From: Crambe crambe
Lineage: Eukaryota > Porifera > Demospongiae > Poecilosclerida > Crambeidae
Assembly (NCBI GenBank): GCA_963924555.1
Contig: OZ004590.1
Coordinates: 1,116,001 to 1,180,000 of the forward strand
Direction of reading: 5' to 3'
DNA length: 64,000 nucleotides
How positions within the stretch are numbered: position 1 is the first letter of the stretch; each line of letters begins with the position of its first letter. The notes under the pieces are model-generated. The model saw only the letters and a list, made by a program, of their open reading frames with translations. It was not told where the DNA came from and did no database searches. This document shows positions 33,566 to 46,056 of this stretch, in pieces. The translations under genes were made by a program, and so were the position numbers.

Positions 33566-36500
33566 GCGAGGTCTTTAGTTTAATCGTTTAGCTAACTATT
33601 AATTCTTATCTGATGATATTCCAATCTTCCTTGTTGGATTACTGTACAGATACTCATCCTATATATTTCTGGTAGCATTACAGCCTGTACTTGGCTATAG
33701 TACATTCAGCTCACTTCACCATACGATGCACATATCATTTACATTGTTGCTGTAATTTTTGATATTAAATAGTAATATACAAAAATCAATAGCTAAAATT
33801 ATTCTTCAACCAGTGACTGTGTGTACCTACAAAAGAAAACGATAAGGTCTCGGTAGAACTGGCTTTGTAATGTACGTACAGTAGTCTCATATCAAATTAA
33901 TAATAACAATTTACTCATTAGAAGTGACTGTCAATACTGCCTCCTTAATTCCTTACATACTCAAACTTTCAACATTAAGTACTAAGAAAAATGAAAAGAT
34001 GTGAGCAAAAAAGTAGGGATAGCCTAGAATATCGCTTATACGATTGCAATAACCAGCTATAGGTAGTGAATGTATATGTAGGATTTGTTTTCATACGAGT
34101 AACATTATACTTACTAGATTTTAAATAATCAGTACTTAATCTTTTTTTGTTTAGAAAAATTTTTTGTATATATATCGCAAATCTAATTTTGCATCACAAG
34201 TGTGTTGTTCGCTCGTTCGCCAAATTAACCCTCAAATCAATAGCATGAAAAGTTGCCTTAATAAGGACAGCTTCTGTTCGAATAAACGTGTTTTGAAATT
34301 GGCGTGTTTTTTTATGTTATGTTATTAGGGACTGTTATCAATTCGTGTGTTAAGCCATTGCTTTTTTGAAATAAGTTGACATACAACGAGATGCAATAAT
34401 TCTCAAGTAACTTATTACAGATAGTAGAGATATAGGGATTCACATCTTGTTCGTATAAACGTTCCTATTGCGATTGGAGTATGTTTTTCCATAAACAAAA
34501 TTATCAGTAGACATACTTTCTTCTCATTTTGTGTGCTGCGGTGTTTTTGAGCTTTTAAATATCTCCCACTGGTCAAAGGCAAATCGCCTAGTGAGCGATT
34601 GGAATACTCTCGTGACTGAGAACTTAATTTGACAAAATCTTTAATATTTAATAAACGATCATTCCGAGGTTGACTAATATTTTATGATATTATATTGAGT
34701 TTGAGTAGATAAAACTATTTATACACACATATAAATATATAAAACTTTCCACTCTATCTCCAGCCAGTTACAAATTATAAATATGTACTAACTATTATTC
34801 ATCTAGTTTTCCATTATATCGTACTTTAAAGAGAAATTTATGCTGGCACTTCTCTATATGCAAGACTACTCAAAAAATGTTTCTTTATCAACCAAAGTCA
34901 AAATAGCTCCTTGTTGATCGACTACATCAATCCTCTTCAAGAACATATATATAGCTAAAAATTTAAAATTAAACATCAGATCTCTGATAATTTATTATAT
35001 TGAATATAATTTCTGCATTGATAAAAATAGTTACCTTAAAAAAACTTACCTTTGGAAGACTGGAGATACAGTTAACATTGCTTCAACAAATATATCTTAT
35101 TCGATTCACAAAAGACCAAAAAAAGGAGCCAGATCTAGGTTAGATCATGTGTGATTGACGGTAAAACGAACTTTACAGTCATGTAATTATAGTACAATGA
35201 CATTACTCTTTCTGAAATAATCTTAATCTTATGATATATTGTTCTTAGGACAAATAAATAATATAGCCGATCACTAAGAGAAGGCCATACCATTCAGCTG
35301 TTTAGAACCATAAAGAGGGATTTTTTCTATTAAAATACACCATTATCAATATAGTGAAGAACAGCAGAAAAGGCCCTACTATTAACAGTGACAGCAGCCT
35401 GAACCGCCAGAGTAGGCATAAACAGCTTTACGAGGCTCCATGGTTCAAAGTTCTTATCTTTAAGCATTCGCACTCAGATCTTTTTGAGTTACTAGCTTGA
35501 ATTTCTTTGTCTTCTTGGATGTATATACTGTCCATGGGATTTTTAATTTGACATCAGCAAACAAAAAAAATGTGCTTTCACATATACTTGTCATTCACAT
35601 AAGATTATATGGCCATCTAAGCTCTAAAATTTCAACGAACCATGTTATCTTGTGATATGCAAATAGACAAAATGTGGTCGATTACAATTTAATATGTAAT
35701 TTAGTATTAGATATTGTTTTACAAAAAATTATCTCGAGTTATCAATATTCGTGCGATCTTTCGAATTTTTATTGTTACATTATGTATGATGAATATATTT
35801 CACTGTTTAAAATTTTGAACACATCAAGCGGACTTCCTTTTTAAAAATGTGTATAGACCTTGCTACCAAGTAAATTAATATCATTCATAGACAAAAGCCG
35901 TTATCAATTAAAGGCTGATACAATCGACTACATGCGCGAATGATTCAATGGGCTTGATATTCCATGGATGAATGGTACAATTGTGTATCTTGTTTTCTTA
36001 AATTGTAAAATATGAGTAACTGTAGAAAATATAATTAACAATTACGAGATACGCTGTAAATAAGGAAACTAGAGTGAGTTTAGTGTATACAATATATATG
36101 CGAGAAATCAAGTAACGATTACAATAGCTTTCAAATATTGCGGTTATCGTGATATCAGATCATCTGTTAAGTCTAACTATTGGTTTATGAATGATATTTT
36201 ATCACAGACACTGTTTCAAGCACATCTACTTAGTGAGATCTCCTTAAATATACTTTTCGCAGGTTTTACAAGTTTATACAACACTTCAAATAGAGGCATA
36301 TATATAGACCTAATATTTAGAGAGAGAAGTCGAAATTATTGTAAAATCAAGTATTCAAGCATAACTATTAAATAAGTGTCGTATTGTATTGTTTAAACTC
36401 AAATACTCAAGGCATATATACTGCATAATTTGCACGTTTTTAAAACATCTTATAAGTTTATGGTACTTAATTCTCTGTTTGCTGTAACTTTCAACATACA

Positions 36501-36779
36501 ATTTGTATTCTAGTGAAATGGACGTCTGCTTGTAGACACTAGGTTTATCTAAGTGATTTGAGATATATTTATAAAAGTCAAACATTCTATTACATGCACA
36601 TCTTTTACATTGAGTGTAAACGTAGTTATTCTTATATAATCGTCAATACATATTGATAATAGAAACACTATCAATATAGCAAATTCGGCATAAATTAATG
36701 AATGATTCATTAATTGAGACTTTAATTTACAAAAGATAACAGATTGCCTCATTCCTTCGTTGTTACTACTAAAAACTAT
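33566..36779. other. Long AT-rich stretch without genes
   Basis: I see no coding region. Within it, 34430-34640 is a decayed relative of the 15406 MITE (TATTGCGATTGGAGTATGTT, GTAGACATACTTTCTTCTCA), and 34870-34950 resembles the inverted interior of the 30782 element. Confidence 0.4.
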
Positions 36780-37445
36780 AAAATTAAAATAGCTTGCTCT
36801 GGCTTTAGCATAATTATTATTGATGAGCTGAAAGGACAAAGTAAGCTTTAAGCATTTATCTATAATTTACTAATTGATTATATCAGATCTCTTGCTGAAG
36901 GCTGTCAATTCAATGCTTTAGCTACTATGTGTTGATTCTTTTAAAAAAACTCTTTTTTTATCAAGAATGAAACAGATCTTTAAATATTTGAAGCAAGTGG
37001 TTCTAGGTAGATGTAATTCCTATGATCATAAGTTAAACGTGCATCATTAAACGAGTACAACAAATCTTACAAAGCTCAGGTAATCCTAGATCATATCACT
37101 CCTGTAATTGAGCAAGATTAGATTATCATTGTTGTGCTCTTGCTTTAAACATGCTAAAGGATATCCCAAACCTTGTTACTGAAGATTCATTAAGCTCAAC
37201 TGCACATTTTAAATATAACAAGTTTTGTACATGAGAATATCAACTGCTTTTCCTCTACTGAATTTTATAGATTAATGTTTCTTATGCTTACTAAAGATTG
37301 ACAATCATAGATTTTAATCCTAGCCCTATTTGTTGCTACTGCTTGTTGACTACCGTTACTACACAACGGAGAGTCCGTACAAGTGTTTTAATATACTATT
37401 GGTTTCCCCAGACAAAGCTTCCAATCCCAGATCAGAGCATAGTAT
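36780..37445. mobile_element. Decayed copy of the 30782-32040 element
   Basis: Shared blocks in the same order: GATGAGCTGAAAGGAC, TGCTGAAGGCTGTCAAT, GAATGAAAC, GCATCATTA-ACGAGTAC and the terminal TTCCAATCCCAG near 37420. Heavily diverged. Confidence 0.5.
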
Positions 37446-37950
37446 ACTACAAAGAATTTGATTGCCTATTAATAATATGGTAGATTACTTTATTAGCCAG
37501 GAAGATGCTGAAAAACACTTTTTTTAGAAAATCATTGGACTAGTAGACCAACAATCCTCTTTAATACACCTAGTGCCTAAAATTTACCCTGAAAACTAGA
37601 CTTTCTCACTCTTCTGTCGCTGCAGTTCAATTTTTAATAATTAACTTGCTACATACATTTTTGTGTCAATAAACTGCTTTTAGTTTAATAGCGGATAGGA
37701 GAATTCGAAGTATGGTCCTTAGAATACAGTAAAAATTTCTTGTAGGGCAGCATATTTTTATGTTTGAATTAAAATGATCCTATCTCAATGCCCATGGCAA
37801 CTACATGAGGTACTCGCGAACTGCAGCAGCATACTCTCTATGCGCACCTAATACTAGAATACAGTAGTCGGTGGAGAGTAATTATTTAACGTGAATTATT
37901 ACTAGATTTTTCATATTTTTAAGATTATAGATATAATGTGAATAATGTAT

Positions 37951-38740
37951 TTGGCAGGGGACTGTCAAACCACTCTCAAGCCCATTCATATAGTGACAAT
38001 TGGTAGGAGAAGGTGTTATGACGGAGATTGAAGGCTCAAGGTGTATTATTATAGAAAAAAATTGACAATTTATCGATATTAATTTATTTTATCAGTAGTT
38101 ATAGCTAGCTAGCTACTTAGTACACATAAGTATTACAATACCAATCCTTTTTTTTTTGTTCTTCCTGAAATCTGGTGGTACATGAGCAAACAAATTAGGA
38201 AGGGCTATGACAGTCCTCAGGAGAACTATCACCAGCTAGCTATAGTTATCCAGTGAGAGCTATACACATTAAGGCACTCTCTACTCTGAATTTCAAATCC
38301 AGAATGACCACTGCTAGTGAAGTGGGCTGTAATCCTTTCTTATTTGGCAGGGGACTGTCAAACCACTCTCAAGCCCATTCATATAGTGACAATTGGAAGG
38401 AGAAGGTGTTATGACGGAGATTGAAGGCTCAAGGTGTATTATTATAGAAAAAAATTGACAATTTATCGATATTAATATATTTTATCAGTAGCTATAGCTA
38501 GCTAGCTAATTAGTACTCATAAGTATTACAATACCAATCCTTTTTTTTTTGTTCTTCCTGAAATTTGGTGGTACATGAGCAAACAAATTAGGAAGGGCTA
38601 TGACAGTCCTCAGGATAACTATCACCAGCTAGCCATAGTTATCCAGTGAGAGCTATACACATTAAGGCACTCTCTCGACTCTGAATTTCAAATCCAGAAT
38701 GACCACTGCTAGTGAAGTGGGCTGTAATCTTTTCTTATTT
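37951..38740 (+). repeat. 393-bp tandem duplication
   Basis: 37951-38343 is repeated at 38344-38736 with only a few differences, including TTTATTTTATCAGTAGTT against ATATTTTATCAGTAGCT. Both copies start TTGGCAGGGGACTGTCAAAC. The near-identity suggests a young event or an assembly duplicate. Non-coding. Confidence 0.85.
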
Positions 38741-38796
38741 AGAAACTTAGCTTATATACTTAAAAACAGGATTTCTTCATTGTATTTAAGCCTATG

Positions 38797-40770
38797 TACA
38801 GGAGTAATCACTTTGATCTTTTATATCTAGCATAAAAAACGGCATGACGGTCACGGTCCGTTGCTCCGGTCATGTCAGAAGTTTATATAAACTTCGGACC
38901 CACGTATCGTGTACAATCTGCGTGAGCGGAACAAGGAGGACCATTGCGCTATTCTGCACAATTGTAAACTACCAGTATCGATCAGCAGCTACAGTATTAC
39001 GTAATAGTATGAGTGAGCAAATGATAATTCATACCTCAAGCCTAGAAGCGCTGTTAGCTATAGCTATATAGCTAGCTAGCTAAACTGTTGTAATCTTGAG
39101 CTAACAGTTTTTTTTTATATTGGTTGTCTGAAGCTAAATATTGGTACCTCGCTAGTCTGATAATTGAGCTGTTCTTCAAGTTTCTTGATTGTATTTTCAC
39201 CCATGACTAACTCAAAAAAACTATCAAAACTTACTTGTTACAGAATCTTTTATAGGAGACTCAACCTAACAAAAAAAAACATGCATTTGTAGAGAAAAAA
39301 TCTTGCACACAACTTAACTTCAGTAGAACAACTAAATCAACTTGAAGAACTGATTGCCAGTGCGAGTCTTGAAGCTGTAGTTCTCTCTGTTTCTCCCATT
39401 TAGAAACATTTTTTGACGCTCATTGGAGATCTAATATTCGCATGTTCGACTTCTTTTCAGAGCAACAAAAGAAGAGGTTCCACTTGAATCTGGTTAACTT
39501 TTATAGAAAATCGACTATAATCTAGTTTAGTCAATTAATGATTGTTCTTTTAACTCTATTTTTCTGATATTCTTTGTGTTTCTGCAGGGAAAGAATAACT
39601 AAAAAACATTATTGTATATCATTCTCTGACCTGACTGAAAAAAAGAAAGGCCGGTAAAAAACTTGATGTCTTCATATACTATACAAATAGATTAGCTAGT
39701 TTTATATTGATATTGAAATATTCTTACCATGCATGCGAATACACCACAGTTATAACCATTTGTTAGCATAGGTATGTTCTAAAATAACTTGAATAATACT
39801 TTTGAGCTTAGCATCTTCCAACTGGAGAAATCTACATTGCAATTTGCCTTTCTTAGGTAATTTCTGAATCAGAAAAGAAACTCAATGTTGTAATAACGTA
39901 TATGTTTAGCTATCTGATTTTTTTCCAAGTATCTGATGTATTCGGAGTCATATTTCGGAATTCCTACTAGTATAGTGTCTATAATAGCTAGACACTAGTG
40001 TTCTCTCTGTTTATTGGTACTCTTTTTGTACGTGAGAACGTTGACCGATGTACGTATGCATAGGTATTGTATGAGTGAAAGGCAAGAGCAAAGTGAATGA
40101 CTATCTTGGAACCTCAGGAGACTCCAAAATAGGATAAATCTTTGATAAGGGACAAAATTGAATTCTTATACACATTAGAGGAACAGAAGCAAGTTTCATC
40201 AGAACAGAGGGACATTATGATGAAATATACAATTTTCAGGCTTGGAATGTCCATAGGAAGGTTTATTTAGCAACACTTTTCATCTCATATGTAGTGAATT
40301 AAAACTTTGTAGAATCCAAAAAGGAAATAGGCATGACGCTTAAATCTCAGATTTCTTCGTACGATCGCGAGGGCAAAAATTAAATTTTTGATCACCACTA
40401 GGAATCAATTCAGTCCGATTCGATAATCATCCACTTTCTAGTCATCTACAGAATAAGTATGGTATGAAAAGAAGTTAAGCAAGCTCACTTAAAAAAAAAT
40501 AGCTATCAGTATTAGCACACAACACTTTTGCTAATATCATTCTGGATTATGTAAAGATTTACTGCTCGATTTTTTGCATTCCTAGGAGGATAAGTGGGGT
40601 TAAGATTTGTATTTTCCTCAAAACATAAGCAAACTTGAGTTTTTCATTGCAGTTATAGCTACAGGAGTAATCACTTCCATCCTTTAACTGGCAAAAAAAG
40701 AACAAATCGGCATGACGTCATATTCCACCTCGCTCTGAGCTGCGCACGCAGATCGGTCACGGTCCGTACA
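38797..40770. other. Gene-free region bounded by direct repeats
   Basis: CAGGAGTAATCACTT and GGCATGACG with GGTCACGGTCCGT occur at 38797-38870 and again at 40665-40770 in the same orientation. The 1.9 kb between them shows no coding region. Solo-end or deleted-element debris is possible. Confidence 0.35.
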
Positions 40771-41151
40771 CGTAGTTTATAGTATCCATGGCCTGGATCT
40801 TGATGCTGTTCTCAGAATAATTACACCTGCTACAGCCTCTAACTATCCAGGCTTTATTCAGTCGAATCTAAATGCTTCTTGAAGCGCTCATCATGCACAG
40901 GGGAACTGTAGTCACATGTAACTGGCTAGCCATGCCGTGCCAGGAAGCACGTGCGGGTAAGAAGAGCGCGCACACCAATTTCTAGGCTAGGAGCATAGAT
41001 AATATAGTACTGCCGTGGATGTGAAACGTTTCCGTATATTAAAAAATCGCCGATGCAATCAGTGCAACGCTTGTTATACGGGCGTTATACGGGCGTTATA
41101 AGAACGTGCGCGGTAGCTCCCTAGAAACAGATTTTTCTGCAGCAATTCAGG

Positions 41152-42492
41152 ATGGCTACCTGCATGGATACTCCAATGGAAGATACCACATGCAGCATTT
41201 CAGACCGTGCAAGCGAGAGTGAGGGTGTATATGAAAGTTCCAGTGAAAGTGAAATTTCCAGTGAAAGTGATGAAAGCTTATCTGAAAGTGATGAAAGTTT
41301 ATCTAAGAGTGAGGAAGTTTCAACAGTTCCAAAGAGACATGATGTAAGAATGCTTGTTTTGTAACTGTAAATAGCTAACGAGTCAGTCTGTATAGATAAT
41401 TATAGACAAACATAATAGCTAGTTAGTTAAGACTTTGCTTCTATACAATCATAGGCCCTAGCAACTGCTATCAGTGAGACAGCTTTAGGAGGATCTGGCT
41501 ACACTGAGTTCTTCATCATAATTGCATCATCCATTTGTGATGAGGAACTCATCAGACGGTCTCCAAGAGGACAGTATCTTAGTGGACTGCTGCATCATAT
41601 TAAAAAGATTGATGTGGAACATACAACCACAGTTGCTGTCAAGCTGCTAACAGAGGTATATAGCTGTATTACTGCTGCAAAGCGACACAAGTTACCATCT
41701 GCTGTGCAGGCCTCCATATGGTCGGCATTCCATCTAGTGCGATGTAGCAAGCCTGTAACCCAAGCCTGGTCTAACTTCACACATCATTTCCCCCCACAAT
41801 ACCTTGGTGAGAAAAATCTTGCATTGCAGGTGATGCTCGACAGAATATTGAAAAAAATAATAAGAAATGAGGCTGAGGCAAGACACCACATGCATGCACG
41901 CACCAGAAGCGAATTTTTAAAACCATTAACAGCAACTGAGAGTAATGCCATAAGGTACATGGCAGGGTATGTTGCTGTTAAACTCCTAAAAAAGGCTAAG
42001 AAGAATACAAAGAATCCCGATAGCAGGAAAAAAAGACATCTGTTCATCAATGTACTGGAGAAGATGAAAGCTGAGCAACAGCCTGGCTTGCCATGCACTT
42101 TATCCGACTACAGTTCACAGTGGTCTGAACTGATCGATCGTGGTCGTCTCTACCATGTGAACGAGGATGTATACAATTTGATTGAGTCAATAGAAATGAT
42201 TGTCAGACAAGAACTTCAAACAACAAATTATGCAGCTGAAGAAAATCTTTATTCACTTATCAGCGAACTTGTACTGTCGGATTAGGCAATTCTGAGATGC
42301 TGGGAAGGTATTGCTGACAGCATTCCCATCAAGTACGAGCAGTATAGTATCGAGTTATTGAAAGATATTGCACATCTTTGGGTAACTATACGTGGTTTTT
42401 CATTTGCAAAAACTTGGACAATGCAATTTGAAGTTAATAAATACAAAAAAGGTACAAGGAAAACTCTGAAGCCAGAAACAAATGACACATAA
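41152..42492 (+). CDS. Multicopy sponge-type protein of unknown function, in-frame TAG
   Basis: Exon 1 is 41152-41343 (ATG context CAGGATGG; donor GAT|GTAAGA) and exon 2 starts at 41455 (acceptor atcatag), both phase 0. Residues 20-55 are an acidic Ser/Glu repeat (SSSESEISSESDESLSESDE). Exon 2 encodes SGYTEFFIIIASSICDEELI, an alpha-helical middle (YSCITAAKRHKLPSAVQASI), the landmark AIRYMAGYVAVKLLKK and a helical end. A TAG at 42283 ends a 341-residue product. The same frame then continues 68 codons through ADSIPIKYEQYSIELL and HLWVTIRGFSFAKTWTMQFE to TAA 42490. The LWVTIRGF motif is, from memory, the conserved C-terminus of this family, so the TAG is a nonsense mutation or a readthrough codon. 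Function unknown; copy number elsewhere suggests a transposon link. Confidence 0.65.
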
Positions 42493-43077
42493 ACTGCCTT
42501 GTTATTATAGCTATGTTATTCCGTATAATGTTTGTTTGTGTGTGTTCATCCAGCTATGTAATAAATGTACAGGGGTGGCCCCCCTCTCATTTCAATTATG
42601 TTCATAAATATTAGTAGCATAATAATACTGATGCATATAACTGACTTGTCTTGTCTTGTTTTTGCCTCTCAAATTGCAATCAAAAACTCAAAATTGTCCC
42701 AGGCCCCAGTCCCTCCTAAATAGCGTGCTGTGTAGCCTACCTTCAACCCCAAATATTCAAGATATGCTATATTGAGTGAGGAATGAGAGGAAGCAGGAGA
42801 TGGGAGGGACAGGAGGAGGGGCTGGGGGAAATAGATTATTAATTTATTTATTAGCTATTATTAAACTTAAAGATGAGAGTAACCATTTGTTATTGTGAAG
42901 TGGGGCATTCCAAAAGGATATTTATTTATGTAAATCCAATATTGTATCATTGTAAAAATCTTTACACTACTTTATACTTTTTTATATATTTTGATATGCA
43001 TTATATTGATAAAAATCAGTGAATATATTCAATATTCAATGCGGCAGTACTATATTATCTATGCTAGGAGTAACGGT
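42493..43077. other. 3' flank, no gene
   Basis: AT-rich with a purine-rich patch (GGAGATGGGAGGGACAGGAGG near 42800). Nothing else recognised. Confidence 0.3.
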
Positions 43078-43478
43078 ATGTGCAGAAATGACTGAGCCAA
43101 CCTTTGACCTTTGCGCCGTCACACTTAGAAAATTTTCAAAGTATGAAAAAAAAAGGAGCAGCACTTCCGGGATTCGAACCATGTACCAGGGTTTGAAAGC
43201 GCACGGCACCAACCAATACACTACGGTAGCAACGCTGCAAAGTTCTGTTTTAAAGCGATAGTTATACTTGTTACTCTCTGGTTGCCTTAGGGAGCCCTTT
43301 GGCCTGCACTGCAAGCTGGGCGAGTGTTGCCTAGCCTTTGAGTCACAACAGTGCGTGAATAGTATGTCCCATACACCTAACGCTCGCTGCGCTCGCTCCC
43401 TTGCAGGAGCCTTTATAATACATAGGCCAGCTTCGCTGGCCTATGATGTCAAAGGTTGGCTCAGTCATTCCTGCACAA
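43078..43478. mobile_element. TIR element enclosing a tRNA-like unit
   Basis: The left end GTGCAGAAATGACTGAGCCA and the right end (reverse complement) GTGCAGGAATGACTGAGCCA, both followed by ACCTTTGAC, form TIRs of about 29 bp. Inside are a minus-strand tRNA-like sequence (43158-43238) and a block (CATACTATTCACGCACTG read on the minus strand) shared with 50990-51240. No ORF. Confidence 0.65.
43158..43238 (-). repeat. tRNA-like sequence
   Basis: Minus strand: GCAGCGTT at the 5' end pairs in part with AAGTGCTGC at the 3' end. A box GTAGTGTATTGGTTGGTGCC, B box TGGTTCGAATCCCGG, the last a near-perfect match to the pol III consensus. The central arm is not a good anticodon arm. Probably a tRNA-derived module. 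Confidence 0.6.
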
Positions 43479-43603
43479 GAAGAAGGGTCGGCGCCGCCAC
43501 ACTACAAGGGTCATCGATTTCACATGTGGCTTCACGCTCAAAAATGGCCATATCCATGGCGCGGCACTAGTATTTACCTACAAGGCTTCTCAATTTGCTG
43601 TTA

Positions 43604-43730
43604 TCAGAGAGCGCGGTAGCGCTCTCTATGTAGGGATGACCTATGACCCTCCATAGGACTAATACAAAATGAAGTTGGATTTTCTCAGTAAACAGTAAGT
43701 TGTAGCTGCTATGACTGCTTACCCTGTATT
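43604..43730 (+). repeat. MITE terminus, AGAGAGCGC hairpin type
   Basis: ATCAGAGAGCGCGGTAGCGC followed by TCTCTATGTAGGGATGACC. The same 110 bp recur at 49812-49925. A related terminus bounds 55079-56765. Confidence 0.6.
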
Positions 43731-44516
43731 TCATGCACATTCTTATCATGCAGGAGAATTTTGGAGGCTGAAATACTTAACACGGAAGAGCAGTAAAAAT
43801 GCACTTTTTCATGATTTCTTATTTTCTTGTTCTTAATCATAATATTCATAATAATGGCACGATCTGCAGAAAAATTGGGCCGTGCTTGGGTCATGTTCTA
43901 TATATGAATCTGTTCCATTTTACTCGGACCAGGTCCACGTCCCATCGGTTTAGCTTCTAGTTCACTCAGAAAAAAGCCGCTTTCTTAATAGCCTGCGAAC
44001 TAACGAGCAGCCATTAAGCACGAACGCGCATGCGTGCGTATAATAGTTGCCATGACATAACGTAGCTCAGCTGTCTTTCGAGCGAGTGTGGTGTATTTCT
44101 TGACTTCCAAAGCGTAGCTAACTTGACAATTTTTGAGATAAGTCACTAGCTATCTATAGCTAACCTTTGAGATAAGTTAGTTAGCTATCTAGCTAGCTAT
44201 ATTAAAAAAACTCCCAAGCCAGCTAACTAGCTAGGTAGCTACCTGAGAAATACACAGGAAGTTACATTTACTAGCTGGCTAGTTGCTAGCTCTAATTGCA
44301 TTATACTTTAATTGCAAGGCCTATAGCCTGTATTTACACTATTTATTAAACAACTAACAAACTAACTAACAACAGCAATTCATGTAGCTATAATATTACC
44401 TATCTTATACATTGTATAATATATCATATTTTACTTAGCGAGGCCTATACAGCCTGTATAGCTAGACACTATAAAACAACAATTCATAGCTATATTACCT
44501 ATCTATTACGATAATT

Positions 44517-45120
44517 ATGGCTTCGGCAAAGAAAAAGAGGGCACAGCGAAAAAAGAGGTACGAGATGAATAAAGATGCAGAAAGGTCTACAATGAAACAG
44601 TACCATGATAAGCACAAAAATGATATGAAAACCAAATTTAAACAATATTATGAAAAGAACAAAGAAGATATGAGATCAAAGTTCAAACAAAATTACGAAG
44701 AGAGAAAAGATGCTGCAAAATACAAATCTAGGCTAAATTATGAAAAGAACAAAAATGTCATGAAGTCTAAATTTAAACTGTATTATGAAAAAAACAAAGA
44801 TGCCATGAAATCTGAATTTAAACAGCATTATGCAAAGAACATAGATGCCCTCACCCAAAAAATGAAAGAGTACAATAAAAAGCACAAATTTTCTATTAAA
44901 TCCAAAATGAATGCATATTATTAAAAAAAATAAAGAACGTCTCTGCTCTCTCAGGAGAAAAAATTACCGAAAAAACTGTGACAAAATGAAAGCAGCTAGT
45001 TGTGCCTACTATAGATCTAACACTGAAGCAAGGAAAGCTGCTTATTCAAGGAAGGCAAAAGTTGTTATAAAAAGAGCTAGACAGTACTATACAAAATTTA
45101 TATTTCATACCCCACATGCG
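44517..45120 (+). pseudogene. Lys/Tyr-rich tandem-repeat protein, frameshifted
   Basis: The ATG at 44517 opens a 135-codon frame made of about seven 18-residue repeats such as MKTKFKQYYEKNKEDMRSKF, strongly basic and predicted helical. A run of A at 44925 causes a +1 frame change. The other frame carries on without a gap: KKNKERLCSLRRKNYRKNCD, AYYRSNTEARKAAYSRKAK and RQYYTKF. From memory, such repeats precede the Helitron-like N-terminal region of large sponge and cnidarian polyproteins, but no helicase part is seen here. The longest frame runs to 45195, but it no longer looks like the family after about 45110. Nucleic-acid binding would fit the charge, as inference. Confidence 0.5.
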
Positions 45121-45285
45121 CTGCATGTGGGGAAGGAGCAATTTGTCATAATAATAGCTATGTCTCCTCAAAGTTTCATGATCTTATATATGTAGCTAGT
45201 CCACCCTTTGACATGTAGCTACCAAGGACTTAAGCAGGGGAGCTAGTGCTAAAAATTTAATTTAAAAAAAGAGAGAAAACAAGTA

Positions 45286-46056
45286 AGGGAAAAAAACATT
45301 TAAAAAAAATGAAAGGTGATGTAGGGATGACAAAAAACAGTGTACAAAAAAATAAAGAAACAAGGGAAGAAATTGTGGAAAGAAAAAGGTTTGACTTACT
45401 ATCATCCCTACATCAAGCCTATGAATGGAATTATTGTACGTAGCTAGCTATAGCTAGTTACTTAGACTATTATATTCTTCCCCTACCTTCTACTCTTCCT
45501 CCACCCTCTCTTCCTGTACAATAATGTCTTATCTATGCTCTGATTACATGGAGTGTATACGTACAGTCATCCCACCTTCCCATTGATTCATTCAATTTTC
45601 ACACTAAATTGTTTTCATTACCAAAAAGGCTGCATAACTATGGATAATTGCATAATTCATGATTCATTTAATTCACTGGTACAATTGAATGTAGCTACTA
45701 GTCTCACTGCATGTACTTGGTGCTCACAATTCAACCTCTGATAAAGGGTACTGAAAGGACAGTCTCAACAACCTAAAGCATGCTAAGAGTGACTGCTAAT
45801 AGATTTTCACCTCTGAAAGAGGGGAGAGCCTCTAATATTCTACTATTAGGGAGGTTTCAATATTATAGTCAGATGCCAGTATTATGGTAGATGTCAATTA
45901 GCTACAATAATTCCATTCATAGGCTTGATGTAGGGATGATAGTAAGTCAAACCTTTTTCTTTCCACAATTTCTTCCCTTGTTTCTTTATTTTTTTGTACA
46001 CTGTTTTTTGTCATCCCTACATCACCTTTCATTTTTTTTTAAATGTTTTTTTCCCT
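45286..46056. mobile_element. 771-bp foldback MITE with TA duplication
   Basis: The arms of about 150 bp (45286-45437 and 45909-46056) are almost perfect inverted copies, starting AGGGAAAAAAACATTT and containing GGTGATGTAGGGATGAC and GGAAGAAATTGTGGAAAG. TA flanks both ends (45284-45285, 46057-46058). The loop of about 470 bp has no ORF. Confidence 0.85.
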
